Part shown: positions 42,247 through 50,374 of the stretch, one piece after another | Layout: the number at the start of each line of letters is the position of its first letter | Numbering within the stretch: position 1 is the stretch's first letter | NCBI RefSeq assembly: GCF_003568865.1 | Contig: NZ_CP031115.1 | Location: 682,001-746,000, forward strand | Direction of reading: 5' to 3' | DNA length: 64,000 nucleotides | Origin: Rubrobacter indicoceani | Lineage (GTDB): Bacteria > Actinomycetota > Rubrobacteria > Rubrobacterales > Rubrobacteraceae | Notes under the pieces: model-generated | Seen by the model: the letters and a program-made list of their open reading frames with translations, nothing else | Told to the model about the DNA's origin: nothing | Databases searched by the model: none | Made by a program: the position numbers and the translations under genes

Positions 42247-42987
42247 TTAGACCGGCTCTTCCCGGGGTTCGACGAGGATCTCGTTGACGGCCACGTGGTC
42301 GGGCTGGGAGACGGCGTAGAGGATCGCGCGCGCGACGTCTTCCGGGTCGAGGATGCGCGCTCCGGTCGGTGCTCCGTAGAGTTTTTCGGCTTCGGCGTCG
42401 CGGCTCATGGAGAGAAGGTCGGTCTGTGTGTTGCCGGGCTGGACGGTCGTTACCTTGAGGCCCGTTCCGGCGGTCTCAAGCCGGAGCCCCTGCGAGACAA
42501 ACTCCGCAAAGGCCTTCACCCCGGAGTAGACCGCGAGGCCGGGGAAGGCCTTGCGCCCGGCATCGGATGAAACGGTAACGATGTGCCCGCGACCGCGAGA
42601 GAGCATCCCCGGAAGAACCGCTCCGACGGCGTTCAACAAGCCGTTGCAGCCGACGGAGACCGTCCGCTCCCAGTCGTCCTGGCGCAGGTTCGCCATCAGG
42701 GTGTAGTACATCACCCCGGCGCAGTTCACAAGGACATCCGGCGGCCCGAGTTCCTGCTCCGTGCGGCGGACGAGTTCCCCGACCGCCGACCGGTCGGTAA
42801 TGTCCGTCGGGACGACGATACTCGCCGCGCCTTCAGGCAGGGACCCCCGAACCCCTTCGAGCAAGTCCCCCCGGCGGGCCGCAAGGGCCACATCCATGCC
42901 GGAGCCGGCCAGGGCGCGGGCCGTCGCCGCCCCGATGCCGCTCGAAGCCCCGACCACTACCGCGACCCGTTTCCCGTTCTGTTTCAA
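42247..42987 (-). CDS. SDR family oxidoreductase coupled to the adenylation-reductase gene
   Basis: A 246-residue classical short-chain dehydrogenase. The cofactor motif is VVVGASSGIGAATARAL with AARR after beta-2, suggesting NADP. The NAG motif reads VNCAGVMYY, and the catalytic set is VSSDAG with YSGVK (Tyr-x3-Lys). Its start overlaps the end of the large adenylation-carrier-reductase gene by four bases, so the two are translated together. It could reduce the aldehyde that the partner releases to an alcohol, or oxidise or epimerise a precursor. Confidence 0.9.
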   Translation of the reverse strand: MKQNGKRVAVVVGASSGIGAATARALAGSGMDVALAARRGDLLEGVRGSLPEGAASIVVPTDITDRSAVGELVRRTEQELGPPDVLVNCAGVMYYTLMANLRQDDWERTVSVGCNGLLNAVGAVLPGMLSRGRGHIVTVSSDAGRKAFPGLAVYSGVKAFAEFVSQGLRLETAGTGLKVTTVQPGNTQTDLLSMSRDAEAEKLYGAPTGARILDPEDVARAILYAVSQPDHVAVNEILVEPREEPV

Positions 42988-45900
42988 ACCGTCCCCCTCG
43001 CCCTTTGCAAGGCCGCAGCGTAACGGTCGAGAGGCGCCGCGTCGAGGGAGGGGCGTTCCAGGTCGGCGCCGGAAGCCGCAAGGGCGGCGCGGGTATTGGC
43101 GTCGTCCGAGATGTTACCGGTGCCGAAGGCGTGAGAGAGCGTCTCACCGCTCCCGATAACGGCCCGCGTCAGGTTCGGGACGTCGGCCTCCGCAAGCCGC
43201 GCCAGCCACTCCGGGAGCGGCACCGGTTCAAGCGACCGTCCGGTCTTGCGCGCGAGGCGGTCAAAGAACTCTGCCGCCGTCGGGGGGGAGGGGTCGGCGA
43301 GGTGGAAGACGCGCTCACCGTTCAGGCCTGATACGCCGTCTGCTATATGTGAGATCGCACCGGCAACGAAATCCACCGGGGTCATCTCGACGCGCCAGGC
43401 GTCGGAGTTCTCTTCCGGCTCGGGGACGAGGCCGAGGTCGAGGGAGGCCGAGACCGCCGCCGAGAGCAGGTCCTTCGGGTTGTACGCGCCGCTCTCTGTA
43501 TCGCCCCCGATGTTCCCCGGTCGGTAGACAAAGGCCGGAAGGCCCCGCTCCCGGGCCTGAAGGACCAGCCGCTCGGCGGCCCACTTGCTCTGACCGTAGC
43601 CGTCTTCGAGGTCGTCTACGAGCGGTTGGAGTTCTTCGTCTTCGCGGCAGACGCCGTGTCCGGGCGGGAAGACACCGTTCGTCGAGACGTGGTGGAGCGT
43701 TTTCGAGGTTCCCGTGGTGCACAGCCTCAGCACCTCCCGCGTCCCCTCGACGTTTGCGGCCCGCAGCGAGGAGTACGGGTAGACAAGGTTCACCGAGGCC
43801 GCCGCGTGTACGACCACTTCGACCGACCCGGCGAGCGCGTCGAAGTCTTTTCGGTCGAGGCCGAGAAGCGGCTCCCCGAGGTCGCCGGGTACGGGCTTCA
43901 ACCGGCTGGAGTATCCCGGCCTCCACAGGCCGTAACGGCGCAGGTTGTCCCGGACGGGGGTGATGGAGGTCCGCTCGCCCCTCTCCCCGTGCCGTCGCAC
44001 AAGGCAGCGGACCTCCGCGGCCGTACCCTCCAGAAGCTCCCGCAAGAGAAAAGCCCCGAGAAACCCCGTAGCCCCGGTTACGAAGATCCCGTCCGCTTCG
44101 GTGATCCGCCGCGGGTTCGCCGGTTCTGCGGGGGAGATGTCGCTGTCGAGCTTCGCGTCTTCCCGGGGGTCGGGGCCGGTCTTCTGCGGCTCGGGCCCGG
44201 ATTCTGGCCGGGAGATGGCGTCGCGGAGCTTCGCGGGGGTCGGGTTGTCGAGGAGCGTCGGGATCTTTACCCCGACGCCGAAGGTTTCCTCCATCAGCGA
44301 GAGGACCTCGGCGGCGGCGAGGGAGTGACCGCCGATCTCGAAGAAGTCCTCCGTCTCGTCCACGTCGCCGGGGTCCAGCCCGAGTACGGCCTCGAAGATG
44401 GCCCGGATCGCCTCCGTCTGTTCGGCGGGTGAAGGGCTGTCCGGCAGCCTGATGCCTCGCTCCCGGCGCGATCCGGCGGAGCGTTCCGGGGGTGGTGGAA
44501 GCTCGGCGCGGTCGACCTTTCCGGTCGTCGCCTGAAGCGGCAGCGCGTCGAGTTCGATGTAGACCGCCGGGATCGCATAGTGCGGAAGGGCCTCCTTGAG
44601 CGCTTCGCGGATGCCCGCGCTCCGGCCCGTTCCGGCTGAGATGTCGGGCAGTTCCTCTCCCGCGTCCGGCACAAGGTAGGCGACGAGGCGTTTGTCCCCG
44701 CCCTCCTCGTCGCTCGCCACGACGCAGCAGCCCTTCACCGGGAGCGCGGCCTCGATGGCCGTCTCGACCGCGCCGAGCTCGATGCTGTAGCCGCGGACCT
44801 TCACCATGAAGTCCGCCCGGCCCAGGATCTCCAGCTCCCCGCCCGGCAGGAAACGCGCCCGATCCCCGGTTCGGTAGATGCGCTCGCCGGAGGCCGGGTC
44901 TCTAAAGAACCGCTCCGCCGTCTTCTCCGGCAGGTTCACGTACTCCCGGGCCAGCCATTTCCCCCCGACGTACAGTTCTCCGGCCTCGCCCGGCGGCACG
45001 GCCTCCAGTTCGTGGTCGAGGATGCGGGTGGTTTCGGAATCCGCCGGTCGACCGACCGCGCAGTACGTCGAGCCAGGGAGATCGGCGAGTTCTCTCAGGT
45101 CCCCGGCGGCGACCTCGTGCGCCTCGGAGATGCTGTAGACGTTCAGCAGCCGCGTCTGCGGCAGAGCCTCGGATGCCCGCTCCACGAGCCGCTTCTGCAC
45201 GACCTCGCCGTTCAGCCAGAGCGTTTTGAGGCCCGGCAGGGAGTTCTTGAGGGTCTTTTCGTGGCGGTTGAGAACGGTTTCGAGCAGCGATGGCGTAACG
45301 AGCGTCTCGGAGACTCTGTAGCTCCGCAGAAAGTCGAGCAGCTCGTCGGGGGAGTAGATGACCCGGTCCGGTATAACGACCGTCGTCGCGCCGCAGAGCA
45401 GCGGCCTGAGCGCTTCCCAGATGAAAAATACGTTGCACCCGACGCGGTCGCCCGGCACCGGCGCATCCACCCCGAAGCGCCAGAGGTACGAGCCGACCGC
45501 CGCCCGGTGCGGGTTGGCTATCCCCTTGGGCTTTCCCGTGGTGCCGGAGGAGTAGGAGATAAAGGCGAGGCTGTCCGGGGAGACCTCCGGGGGCGAGGTG
45601 GACGGGCTTAGGGCCTCGCTCCAGCCGTCGTCCAGCTTTACGACCTTCACGCCGGGCTCCAGCTCCCCGGCGTAGCGGTCCTTCGTCAAAACAACGGAGA
45701 CGCTTGAGTCAGAGACGACCTCCCGCACCATCGCCTTCGGGTAGGCGAGCTCCAGCGGCAGAAATGCCCCGCCCGCCTTGAGCGCGGCGAGCATCGAGAC
45801 AACGTACTCCGGGCTGCGCTCCATGTAGATGCCCACCGGTGTATCCCGCCCGACCCCGGCCTCCGAAAGCGCGCCCGCCAGCGCGTCCGAGAGTCCGTCA

Positions 45901-46049
45901 AGCCTCCGGTAGCTTGTGTCTCCGGAGTCCCCCGCAAGCGCCGGTGCGTCCGGTGTTCTCCGGGCCTGTTCCCGGAAAAGCTCATGGAGGCAGGGCGGCC
46001 GATCGGGGTAAAGCCGGGTGTCGGAGCCGAGTTGTCCAAGAGTTCTCAC
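42984..46049 (-). CDS. NRPS-like adenylation - carrier - thioester reductase (CAR/Lys2-like)
   Basis: About 1021 residues. The adenylation domain (about 1-500) has core motif A3 ISYSSGTTGKPKGI and A8 GYSIELGAVETAIE. The A4 region reads CNVFFIWEALRPL, so the Asp that holds an alpha-amino group in amino-acid-activating domains is missing. A carrier domain has Ser near 576 (FEIGGHSLAAAE). A Rossmann thioester reductase follows (GIFVTGATGFLGAFLL, catalytic YGQSKWAAERL). No condensation domain. It should activate an acid, load it and reduce it to an aldehyde with NAD(P)H. GTG 46049 follows AGGACGAGG; TTG 46091 is the longer alternative. A partner phosphopantetheinyl transferase is not in the window. 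Confidence 0.88.
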   Translation of the reverse strand: MRTLGQLGSDTRLYPDRPPCLHELFREQARRTPDAPALAGDSGDTSYRRLDGLSDALAGALSEAGVGRDTPVGIYMERSPEYVVSMLAALKAGGAFLPLELAYPKAMVREVVSDSSVSVVLTKDRYAGELEPGVKVVKLDDGWSEALSPSTSPPEVSPDSLAFISYSSGTTGKPKGIANPHRAAVGSYLWRFGVDAPVPGDRVGCNVFFIWEALRPLLCGATTVVIPDRVIYSPDELLDFLRSYRVSETLVTPSLLETVLNRHEKTLKNSLPGLKTLWLNGEVVQKRLVERASEALPQTRLLNVYSISEAHEVAAGDLRELADLPGSTYCAVGRPADSETTRILDHELEAVPPGEAGELYVGGKWLAREYVNLPEKTAERFFRDPASGERIYRTGDRARFLPGGELEILGRADFMVKVRGYSIELGAVETAIEAALPVKGCCVVASDEEGGDKRLVAYLVPDAGEELPDISAGTGRSAGIREALKEALPHYAIPAVYIELDALPLQATTGKVDRAELPPPPERSAGSRRERGIRLPDSPSPAEQTEAIRAIFEAVLGLDPGDVDETEDFFEIGGHSLAAAEVLSLMEETFGVGVKIPTLLDNPTPAKLRDAISRPESGPEPQKTGPDPREDAKLDSDISPAEPANPRRITEADGIFVTGATGFLGAFLLRELLEGTAAEVRCLVRRHGERGERTSITPVRDNLRRYGLWRPGYSSRLKPVPGDLGEPLLGLDRKDFDALAGSVEVVVHAAASVNLVYPYSSLRAANVEGTREVLRLCTTGTSKTLHHVSTNGVFPPGHGVCREDEELQPLVDDLEDGYGQSKWAAERLVLQARERGLPAFVYRPGNIGGDTESGAYNPKDLLSAAVSASLDLGLVPEPEENSDAWRVEMTPVDFVAGAISHIADGVSGLNGERVFHLADPSPPTAAEFFDRLARKTGRSLEPVPLPEWLARLAEADVPNLTRAVIGSGETLSHAFGTGNISDDANTRAALAASGADLERPSLDAAPLDRYAAALQRARGTV

Positions 46050-46421
46050 GTTCAATTCCTCGTCCTTCCGTTTTTCTGATCCCGCTTGCAAGCACGTTTT
46101 TATGTCAGGGGCGAACCCGGTAATAGATTGCGGTCCGGTTCAGGAGATGATTTCGCGGTCGGCTACCGCAGGTCGCGCACCGGAAGGTGTCCGGTACGAA
46201 GAGACCCGGAGTGTCTGGTGCAGCATGTTACCCGACCGTCAGAGGATTACACCCTTCTTTGTCCGGTCGGACGAGATTTTTTCAGGGTTTCGTTTCCGGC
46301 GGCGGGCTCTGGCCTGTGTGAAGCGCCGAAGAGGCCGTCCTGAAACGAAAAGTCCCCCGGGGTCGGACCCCGAGGGACTGCATGAGACGCCCGCCTGCGG
46401 GGCAGGAGAGACCTCGCGCGG
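46050..46421. other. Non-coding stretch between the adenylation-reductase and TSUP genes
   Basis: No recognisable gene is present. It should contain the minus-strand promoter of the adenylation-reductase gene; a T-run (46098-46102) and GGTAATAG (46120-46127) are the only AT-rich parts. A plus-strand hairpin GTCCG GT CGGAC (about 46261-46272) is followed by GAGATTTTTT and could stop antisense transcription. The TSUP terminator occupies 46347-46379. Weak open frames here show no known motif. Confidence 0.45.
46347..46379 (-). terminator. Intrinsic terminator of the TSUP gene
   Basis: A stem of about 13 pairs with one mismatch joins 46351-46363 and 46367-46379. On the minus strand it is followed by TTTT (46350-46347). 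It lies 42 bases beyond the TSUP stop. Confidence 0.85.
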
Positions 46422-47336
46422 TTACGAAGCGGAGGAAGAAGTGGCGCTGCTGCCGGTCTGAAGAAGCGAGCCGTTCTCCTTGCGGAGCGCGGAGATCGCA
46501 AAATACAGAGCGACCGCCCAGACCCCGACGATGGCGAGGTAGACAAAGACGTTGAAGCTCGGGTCGACGCCGACCGCATTCAGGAACGTGCGGGCGTTGG
46601 TGATCAGGATAAGACCACCGACCGCCGTGCCGAGGACGCGGGCGTTGAGGTGTCGGACAACCCAGGCGGCTATCGGGGCGGCGATGACGCCACCGATGAG
46701 CAGGGCCGCGACGACGCCCCAGGGGATGGCGGCGAAGCTGAGGGCGATCAGGAACCCTATGCTTGCCGAGAGGGCAACAAGGAACTCGCTTGTGTCAACG
46801 GTGCCTACGACCTTCCGGGGCTCCATCCGACCGGAAGAGAGCAGGGTCGGGGTCGAAATAGGGCCCCACCCACCGCCGCCCGCCGCGTCCATGAACCCGG
46901 CGAACAACCCGAGCGGCGCAAGGAACTTGCCCTTTATCGGCCTGACGTTGATGATCTGACCCCCCCGCTTGAAGGCGAACTTCGTCAGCACGTAGATGCC
47001 GAGCGTGAAGAGGAAGATGGCGACCAGAGGCTCCGCCGCCTCAGCCGTCAGGACGGAGGCCAGCACGTAGGCCCCGGCAAACGCCCCGATAGCCCCCGGA
47101 ACGGCCATCCAGAGGATCTTCCCCCAGTCCACGTTCCCGAACTTCGCGTGCGCCACCCCCGAAGCCGCCGTCGTCCCGACCTCCGAGAGGTGAACGACGG
47201 TGGACGCGAGCGCGGGGGTCAACCCGCCGACGGCGAGCAGCAACGACGTAGACGTAACCCCGTACGCCATCCCGAGCGATCCGTCAACGAGCTGCGCGAT
47301 AAACCCGAGTACCCCGATCAAAAACAAACTCCGCAT
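46422..47336 (-). CDS. TSUP (TauE/SafE) family permease
   Basis: A 304-residue membrane protein with about eight helices. VDGSLGMAYGVTSTSLLLA near the N-terminus and GLFAGFMDAAGGGGWGPISTPTLL in the middle are the two pseudo-repeat motifs of the sulfite/sulfonate exporter family. TSUP members export sulfite, sulfoacetate or other organosulfur anions. The two ComB paralogues in this window also concern C3 sulfonates, but a link is only suggested. It is followed by a strong terminator and preceded by an AT-rich region with direct repeats. Confidence 0.9.
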   Translation of the reverse strand: MRSLFLIGVLGFIAQLVDGSLGMAYGVTSTSLLLAVGGLTPALASTVVHLSEVGTTAASGVAHAKFGNVDWGKILWMAVPGAIGAFAGAYVLASVLTAEAAEPLVAIFLFTLGIYVLTKFAFKRGGQIINVRPIKGKFLAPLGLFAGFMDAAGGGGWGPISTPTLLSSGRMEPRKVVGTVDTSEFLVALSASIGFLIALSFAAIPWGVVAALLIGGVIAAPIAAWVVRHLNARVLGTAVGGLILITNARTFLNAVGVDPSFNVFVYLAIVGVWAVALYFAISALRKENGSLLQTGSSATSSSAS

Positions 47337-47368
47337 CCTGCCCCCTTATGTATCTAAAGTAATTTTCA

Positions 47369-47399
47369 ACGTTTTGTCTACTTGAATTACGTTGTCTAC
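47369..47399. repeat. Direct repeat in the TSUP promoter region
   Basis: ACGTTTTGTCTAC (47369-47381) and ACGTTGTCTAC (47389-47399) start 20 bases apart, about two helical turns. They sit 33 bases before the TSUP start within a clearly AT-rich intergenic region (47340-47530) shared with the divergent isomerase gene. A dimeric regulator site is plausible. Confidence 0.45.
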
Positions 47400-47616
47400 C
47401 GTTTTAGTTGTAAAAAACCAACTGCGGTATTCAACCGGCTGAGGTGGGGGATGTCAACGCTGTCTGGGGTATTTTCAGGAACTTTTTTAAGTTTTTGCGC
47501 TAATAGAAGACTAAATCAGTGGAGTTCGTGCTCTGTATTTCAAGCGGGGTGGCTGGATGGCGGGGGTTCGGGTGTCGTAAGGTTACGGTGGAGTGTAGGA
47601 GGAGAGGGAGGGTTTG

Positions 47617-48222
47617 ATGGGCAGGGTGCTTGACTTTTACTACGATCTGGTGAGCCCGTATTCGTATCTGGCGTACCGGGAGACGGTTCGGGTGTGTGAG
47701 AAGAACGGGGCGGAGTTGGCGCTGCATCCGGTGCTGCTTGGGGCGGTGCACAAGCTCTCGGGAAACCACGCGCCGATAGAGACGCCGGCAAAGGGCAGAT
47801 ATCAGATGCGCGACATCAGGCGGTGGGCCGGGCGCTTCGGGCTTGCGATGGACTTTCCGCGTCCGTTTCCGTTCAGGACCGTTACGACGATGCGGGCCGC
47901 CGTCTACTGTGAGAGCGTCGGGAAACTCCGGGGGTTCACCGACGAAGGGTTCAGGCTCTACTGGGAAGAGGGCGGATACCCGGAGGGACTCAAGGGCGAC
48001 GAGGCCGGGCCGGTATCGGAAATATGTCGGAGAATCGGGCTGGACGCGGAGGAAGTCCTTGCGGCGGCATCGTCAGACAGGGTGAAAGAAGGTCTAAAGG
48101 AGCGCACCGGGGCGGCGGTGGAGCGGGGTGTTTTCGGGACGCCGACGTTCTTTGTCGGGGACGAGATGTTCTGGGGGAACGATCGGCTCCTGTTCGTGGA
48201 GGAGGCGCTGCGGCGGCCGTGA
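47617..48222 (+). CDS. 2-hydroxychromene-2-carboxylate isomerase / DsbA-like family
   Basis: A 201-residue thioredoxin-fold protein of the DSBA/HCCA-isomerase family. The N-terminal FYYDLVSPYSYLAYRE has Ser in place of the DsbA CxxC pair, as in glutathione-dependent HCCA isomerases and kappa-class GSTs. The C-terminal cis-Pro region GVFGTPTFFVGDEMFWGNDRL is complete. It may isomerise a ring-cleavage product of an aromatic compound. ATG 47617 is preferred over the adjoining TTG 47614; GGAGGAGAGGG lies upstream. Its TGA is followed in the same frame by a beheaded MFS gene. Confidence 0.88.
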   Translation: MGRVLDFYYDLVSPYSYLAYRETVRVCEKNGAELALHPVLLGAVHKLSGNHAPIETPAKGRYQMRDIRRWAGRFGLAMDFPRPFPFRTVTTMRAAVYCESVGKLRGFTDEGFRLYWEEGGYPEGLKGDEAGPVSEICRRIGLDAEEVLAAASSDRVKEGLKERTGAAVERGVFGTPTFFVGDEMFWGNDRLLFVEEALRRP

Positions 48223-49451
48223 TCACCGGCGGACCGCTTCGGCTCGTTCCCTGAACCAACCCTCGCCGGGACGCCCGCCGCGTTCACGACGTTTGCGGTC
48301 GGGTTCTTTGCAAGGCCGGTCGGCGGGATCATCTTCGGACACTTCGGAGATAAGATAGGTCGCAAGGCGATGCTCGTTACGACGTTGCTCATCATGGGCG
48401 TTGCGGCGTTCATGATCGGTCTGCTGCCGACCTACGAGCAGATCGGGGTGCTCGCCCCCATACTGCTGGTCCTGCTTCGAGTCTTCCAAAGCTTCGGGGT
48501 CGGCGGTGAGTGGGGCGGAGCCGTCCTTATGGCCGTCGAGCACTCCCCGCCCGGCAGGCGCGGTTTCTACGGCAGCTGGCCGCAGATGGGCGTTCCGGCG
48601 GGCCTGCTCCTCGGGACGGGCGTGATGTACCTTTTCGCTACGCTCCCCGAGGAAGCGTTTCTCGCCTGGGGCTGGCGCGTCCCGTTTCTTTTCTCGATAG
48701 TTCTGGTCGGGGTCGGCCTCTACATCCGGCTCGCGATAGAAGAGTCGCCCGTCTTCCAGCGGGTCAGGCAGACCGACGCCACCGCCCGGATGCCGATCGT
48801 AGACGTGCTCAGGACGTACCCGAGGTCCGTCCTTATAGCTATTGGCCTGCGCTTTGCGGAGAACGGCGCGTTCTACGTGTTCACCGTCTTTGTCCTGACG
48901 TACGTAACGACGCAGCTCGGGCTCCCCAACTCGCTTGCGCTGCTCGAGGTCATGATCGCCGTCGCCATCGAGCTCTTCACCATCCCGTTTTTCGGGTCGC
49001 TCTCCGACTGCCTCGGACGCAGGCCGGTCTACCTTTTCGGGGCGGGCGCGACGCTGCTCTTCGCCTTCCCGTTTTTCTGGTTTGTCAACACCGGGGTCGG
49101 GGTCTTTATCTGGCTCGCCATCGTGCTTGCGCTTGTGGAACACGCGGCGATGTATGGAACTCAAGGGGCGTTCTTCAGCGAGCTTTTCGGCATCCGGGCG
49201 AGGTATTCCGGAGCCTCTCTCGGGTATCAGTTGGCTTCGGTCTTTGCCGGGGGTCTGTCGCCTATCATCGCCCTCACGTTGCTCTCGTGGTCCGGGAGTT
49301 ACTGGCCGGTCGCGCTGTACCGGTGCTTTATGGCCCTTGTAACGCTCGCCGCCGTTTTCTTTGCCACGGAACCTTCAGGAACGACATCTCCGACGACGAC
49401 CCCGAAGAACAGCAGCTTATCGCCGAGAGCGAGGGCGCAGGGGTCCGTTAG
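48223..49451 (+). pseudogene. MHS-type MFS transporter, N-terminally truncated and frameshifted
   Basis: Directly after the isomerase TGA, in the same frame, the sequence codes for the middle of a metabolite:H+ symporter: FTTFAVGFFARPVGGIIFGHFGDKIGRK, then VGGEWGGAVLMAVEHSPP. The first helix and a start codon are missing; the first ATG, 48370, is deep inside. At 49371 the frame shifts by one missing base: ATE is followed in another frame by TFRNDISDDDPEEQQLIAESE and the natural stop at 49449-49451. Without the shift the frame would run into the next gene. The intact relative at 52620-54092 shows what was lost. Probably non-functional. Confidence 0.82.
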
Positions 49452-49501
49452 CGAAGCACTCAGAACGGCCTATACTGCAAAACAGGGAAAACAGGCACGA
49501 G

Positions 49502-49523
49502 GCCCCGCCTCTGCGGGGCTTCT
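49502..49523 (+). terminator. Weak intrinsic terminator or leader hairpin before the SDR gene
   Basis: GCCCCGC (49502-49508) and GCGGGGC (49513-49519) pair around CTCT, followed by TTCT. TATACT at about 49471-49476 lies upstream, so the hairpin may instead sit in the leader of the next gene. Confidence 0.45.
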
Positions 49524-49545
49524 CACACGGGGAACAAGGAGGGGT

Positions 49546-50331
49546 ATGACGGAGATGCCTATGAAGATGCCTACGAGTGTGAACCTCGACCTTGCAGGAA
49601 AGACCGCGTTCGTTACCGGGGCGGCGAGCGGGATCGGGAGGGCCTGCGCCACTCGGCTGGCGGCGGCCGGAGCGGAGGTTACGGTGGCCGACGTAAACGG
49701 GGAGAAAGTCCGTCAGGCGGCCGAGGAGATCGGAGCATCCCCGATCGAGGTCGACCTTTCGGATTACAAAGCGGTGGATTCTCTTGGTATCGAGGCCGAC
49801 ATCCTTGTAAACAATGCCGGTATCCAGCACGTTGCGGCGGTCGAGGACTTCGACCCGGAGCGGTTCTCGTTTATGATGCGTCTGATGCTCGAGACCCCGT
49901 TTCGCCTTGCGCACCAGGCGTTGCCCGGCATGTACGGGTCGGGCTGGGGCCGCGTCATAAATATCTCTTCGGTGCACGGTCTGCGGGCGAGCCCGTTCAA
50001 GTCGGCGTACATCGCGGCAAAGCACGGGCTGGAGGGTTTGTCCAAGGTCATCGCGCTCGAAGGCGGACCGAAGGGCGTGACAAGCAACTGCATCTGTCCG
50101 GCCTACGTAAGGACGCCTCTGGTGGAGGGGCAGATAGCGGATCAGGCCCGTACCCGCGGCATCTCCGAGAAGGACGTTATAGAGAAGGTGATGCTTACCG
50201 GCCCGGCTATAAAACGTCTCGTCGAGCCGGAGGAGGTCGCGGAGATGGTGGCCTTTCTCTGCACGGACGCGGCCTCGTTTATAACCGGGGCGGCCCTGAC
50301 CATGGACGGCGCGGCGACGGCGCAGTGGTAG
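49546..50331 (+). CDS. 3-hydroxybutyrate dehydrogenase-like SDR
   Basis: A 261-residue SDR. It has TGAASGIGRACATRLAAAG (cofactor), NNAGIQHVAAVEDF and YIAAKHGLEGLSK (catalytic Tyr and Lys). The NAGIQHVAxVEDF and late GPAIKRLVEPEEVAEMVAFL regions are characteristic of BdhA-type 3-hydroxybutyrate dehydrogenases. It oxidises D-3-hydroxybutyrate to acetoacetate with NAD+. ATG 49546 follows AAGGAGGGG; the frame is also open into the decayed MFS gene, which is an artefact of that gene's frameshift. The acetoacetate-CoA ligase gene follows 43 bases later. Confidence 0.88.
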   Translation: MTEMPMKMPTSVNLDLAGKTAFVTGAASGIGRACATRLAAAGAEVTVADVNGEKVRQAAEEIGASPIEVDLSDYKAVDSLGIEADILVNNAGIQHVAAVEDFDPERFSFMMRLMLETPFRLAHQALPGMYGSGWGRVINISSVHGLRASPFKSAYIAAKHGLEGLSKVIALEGGPKGVTSNCICPAYVRTPLVEGQIADQARTRGISEKDVIEKVMLTGPAIKRLVEPEEVAEMVAFLCTDAASFITGAALTMDGAATAQW

Positions 50332-50374
50332 GGAGAGACGGCATAGGGGGGGACGGCAAAAGGAGGTTGGCTCG

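Noticed and set aside
46086-46461. Plus-strand open frames in the 46.1-46.4 kb gap
   Set aside because: No known domain, no SD, and composition resembling shadow frames of GC-rich DNA.
48370-50331. A single fusion protein of an MFS transporter and an SDR
   Set aside because: The frame continues only because of a one-base loss at 49371; the transporter's natural C-terminus and stop are visible in another frame, and the SDR has its own strong SD and ATG at 49546.
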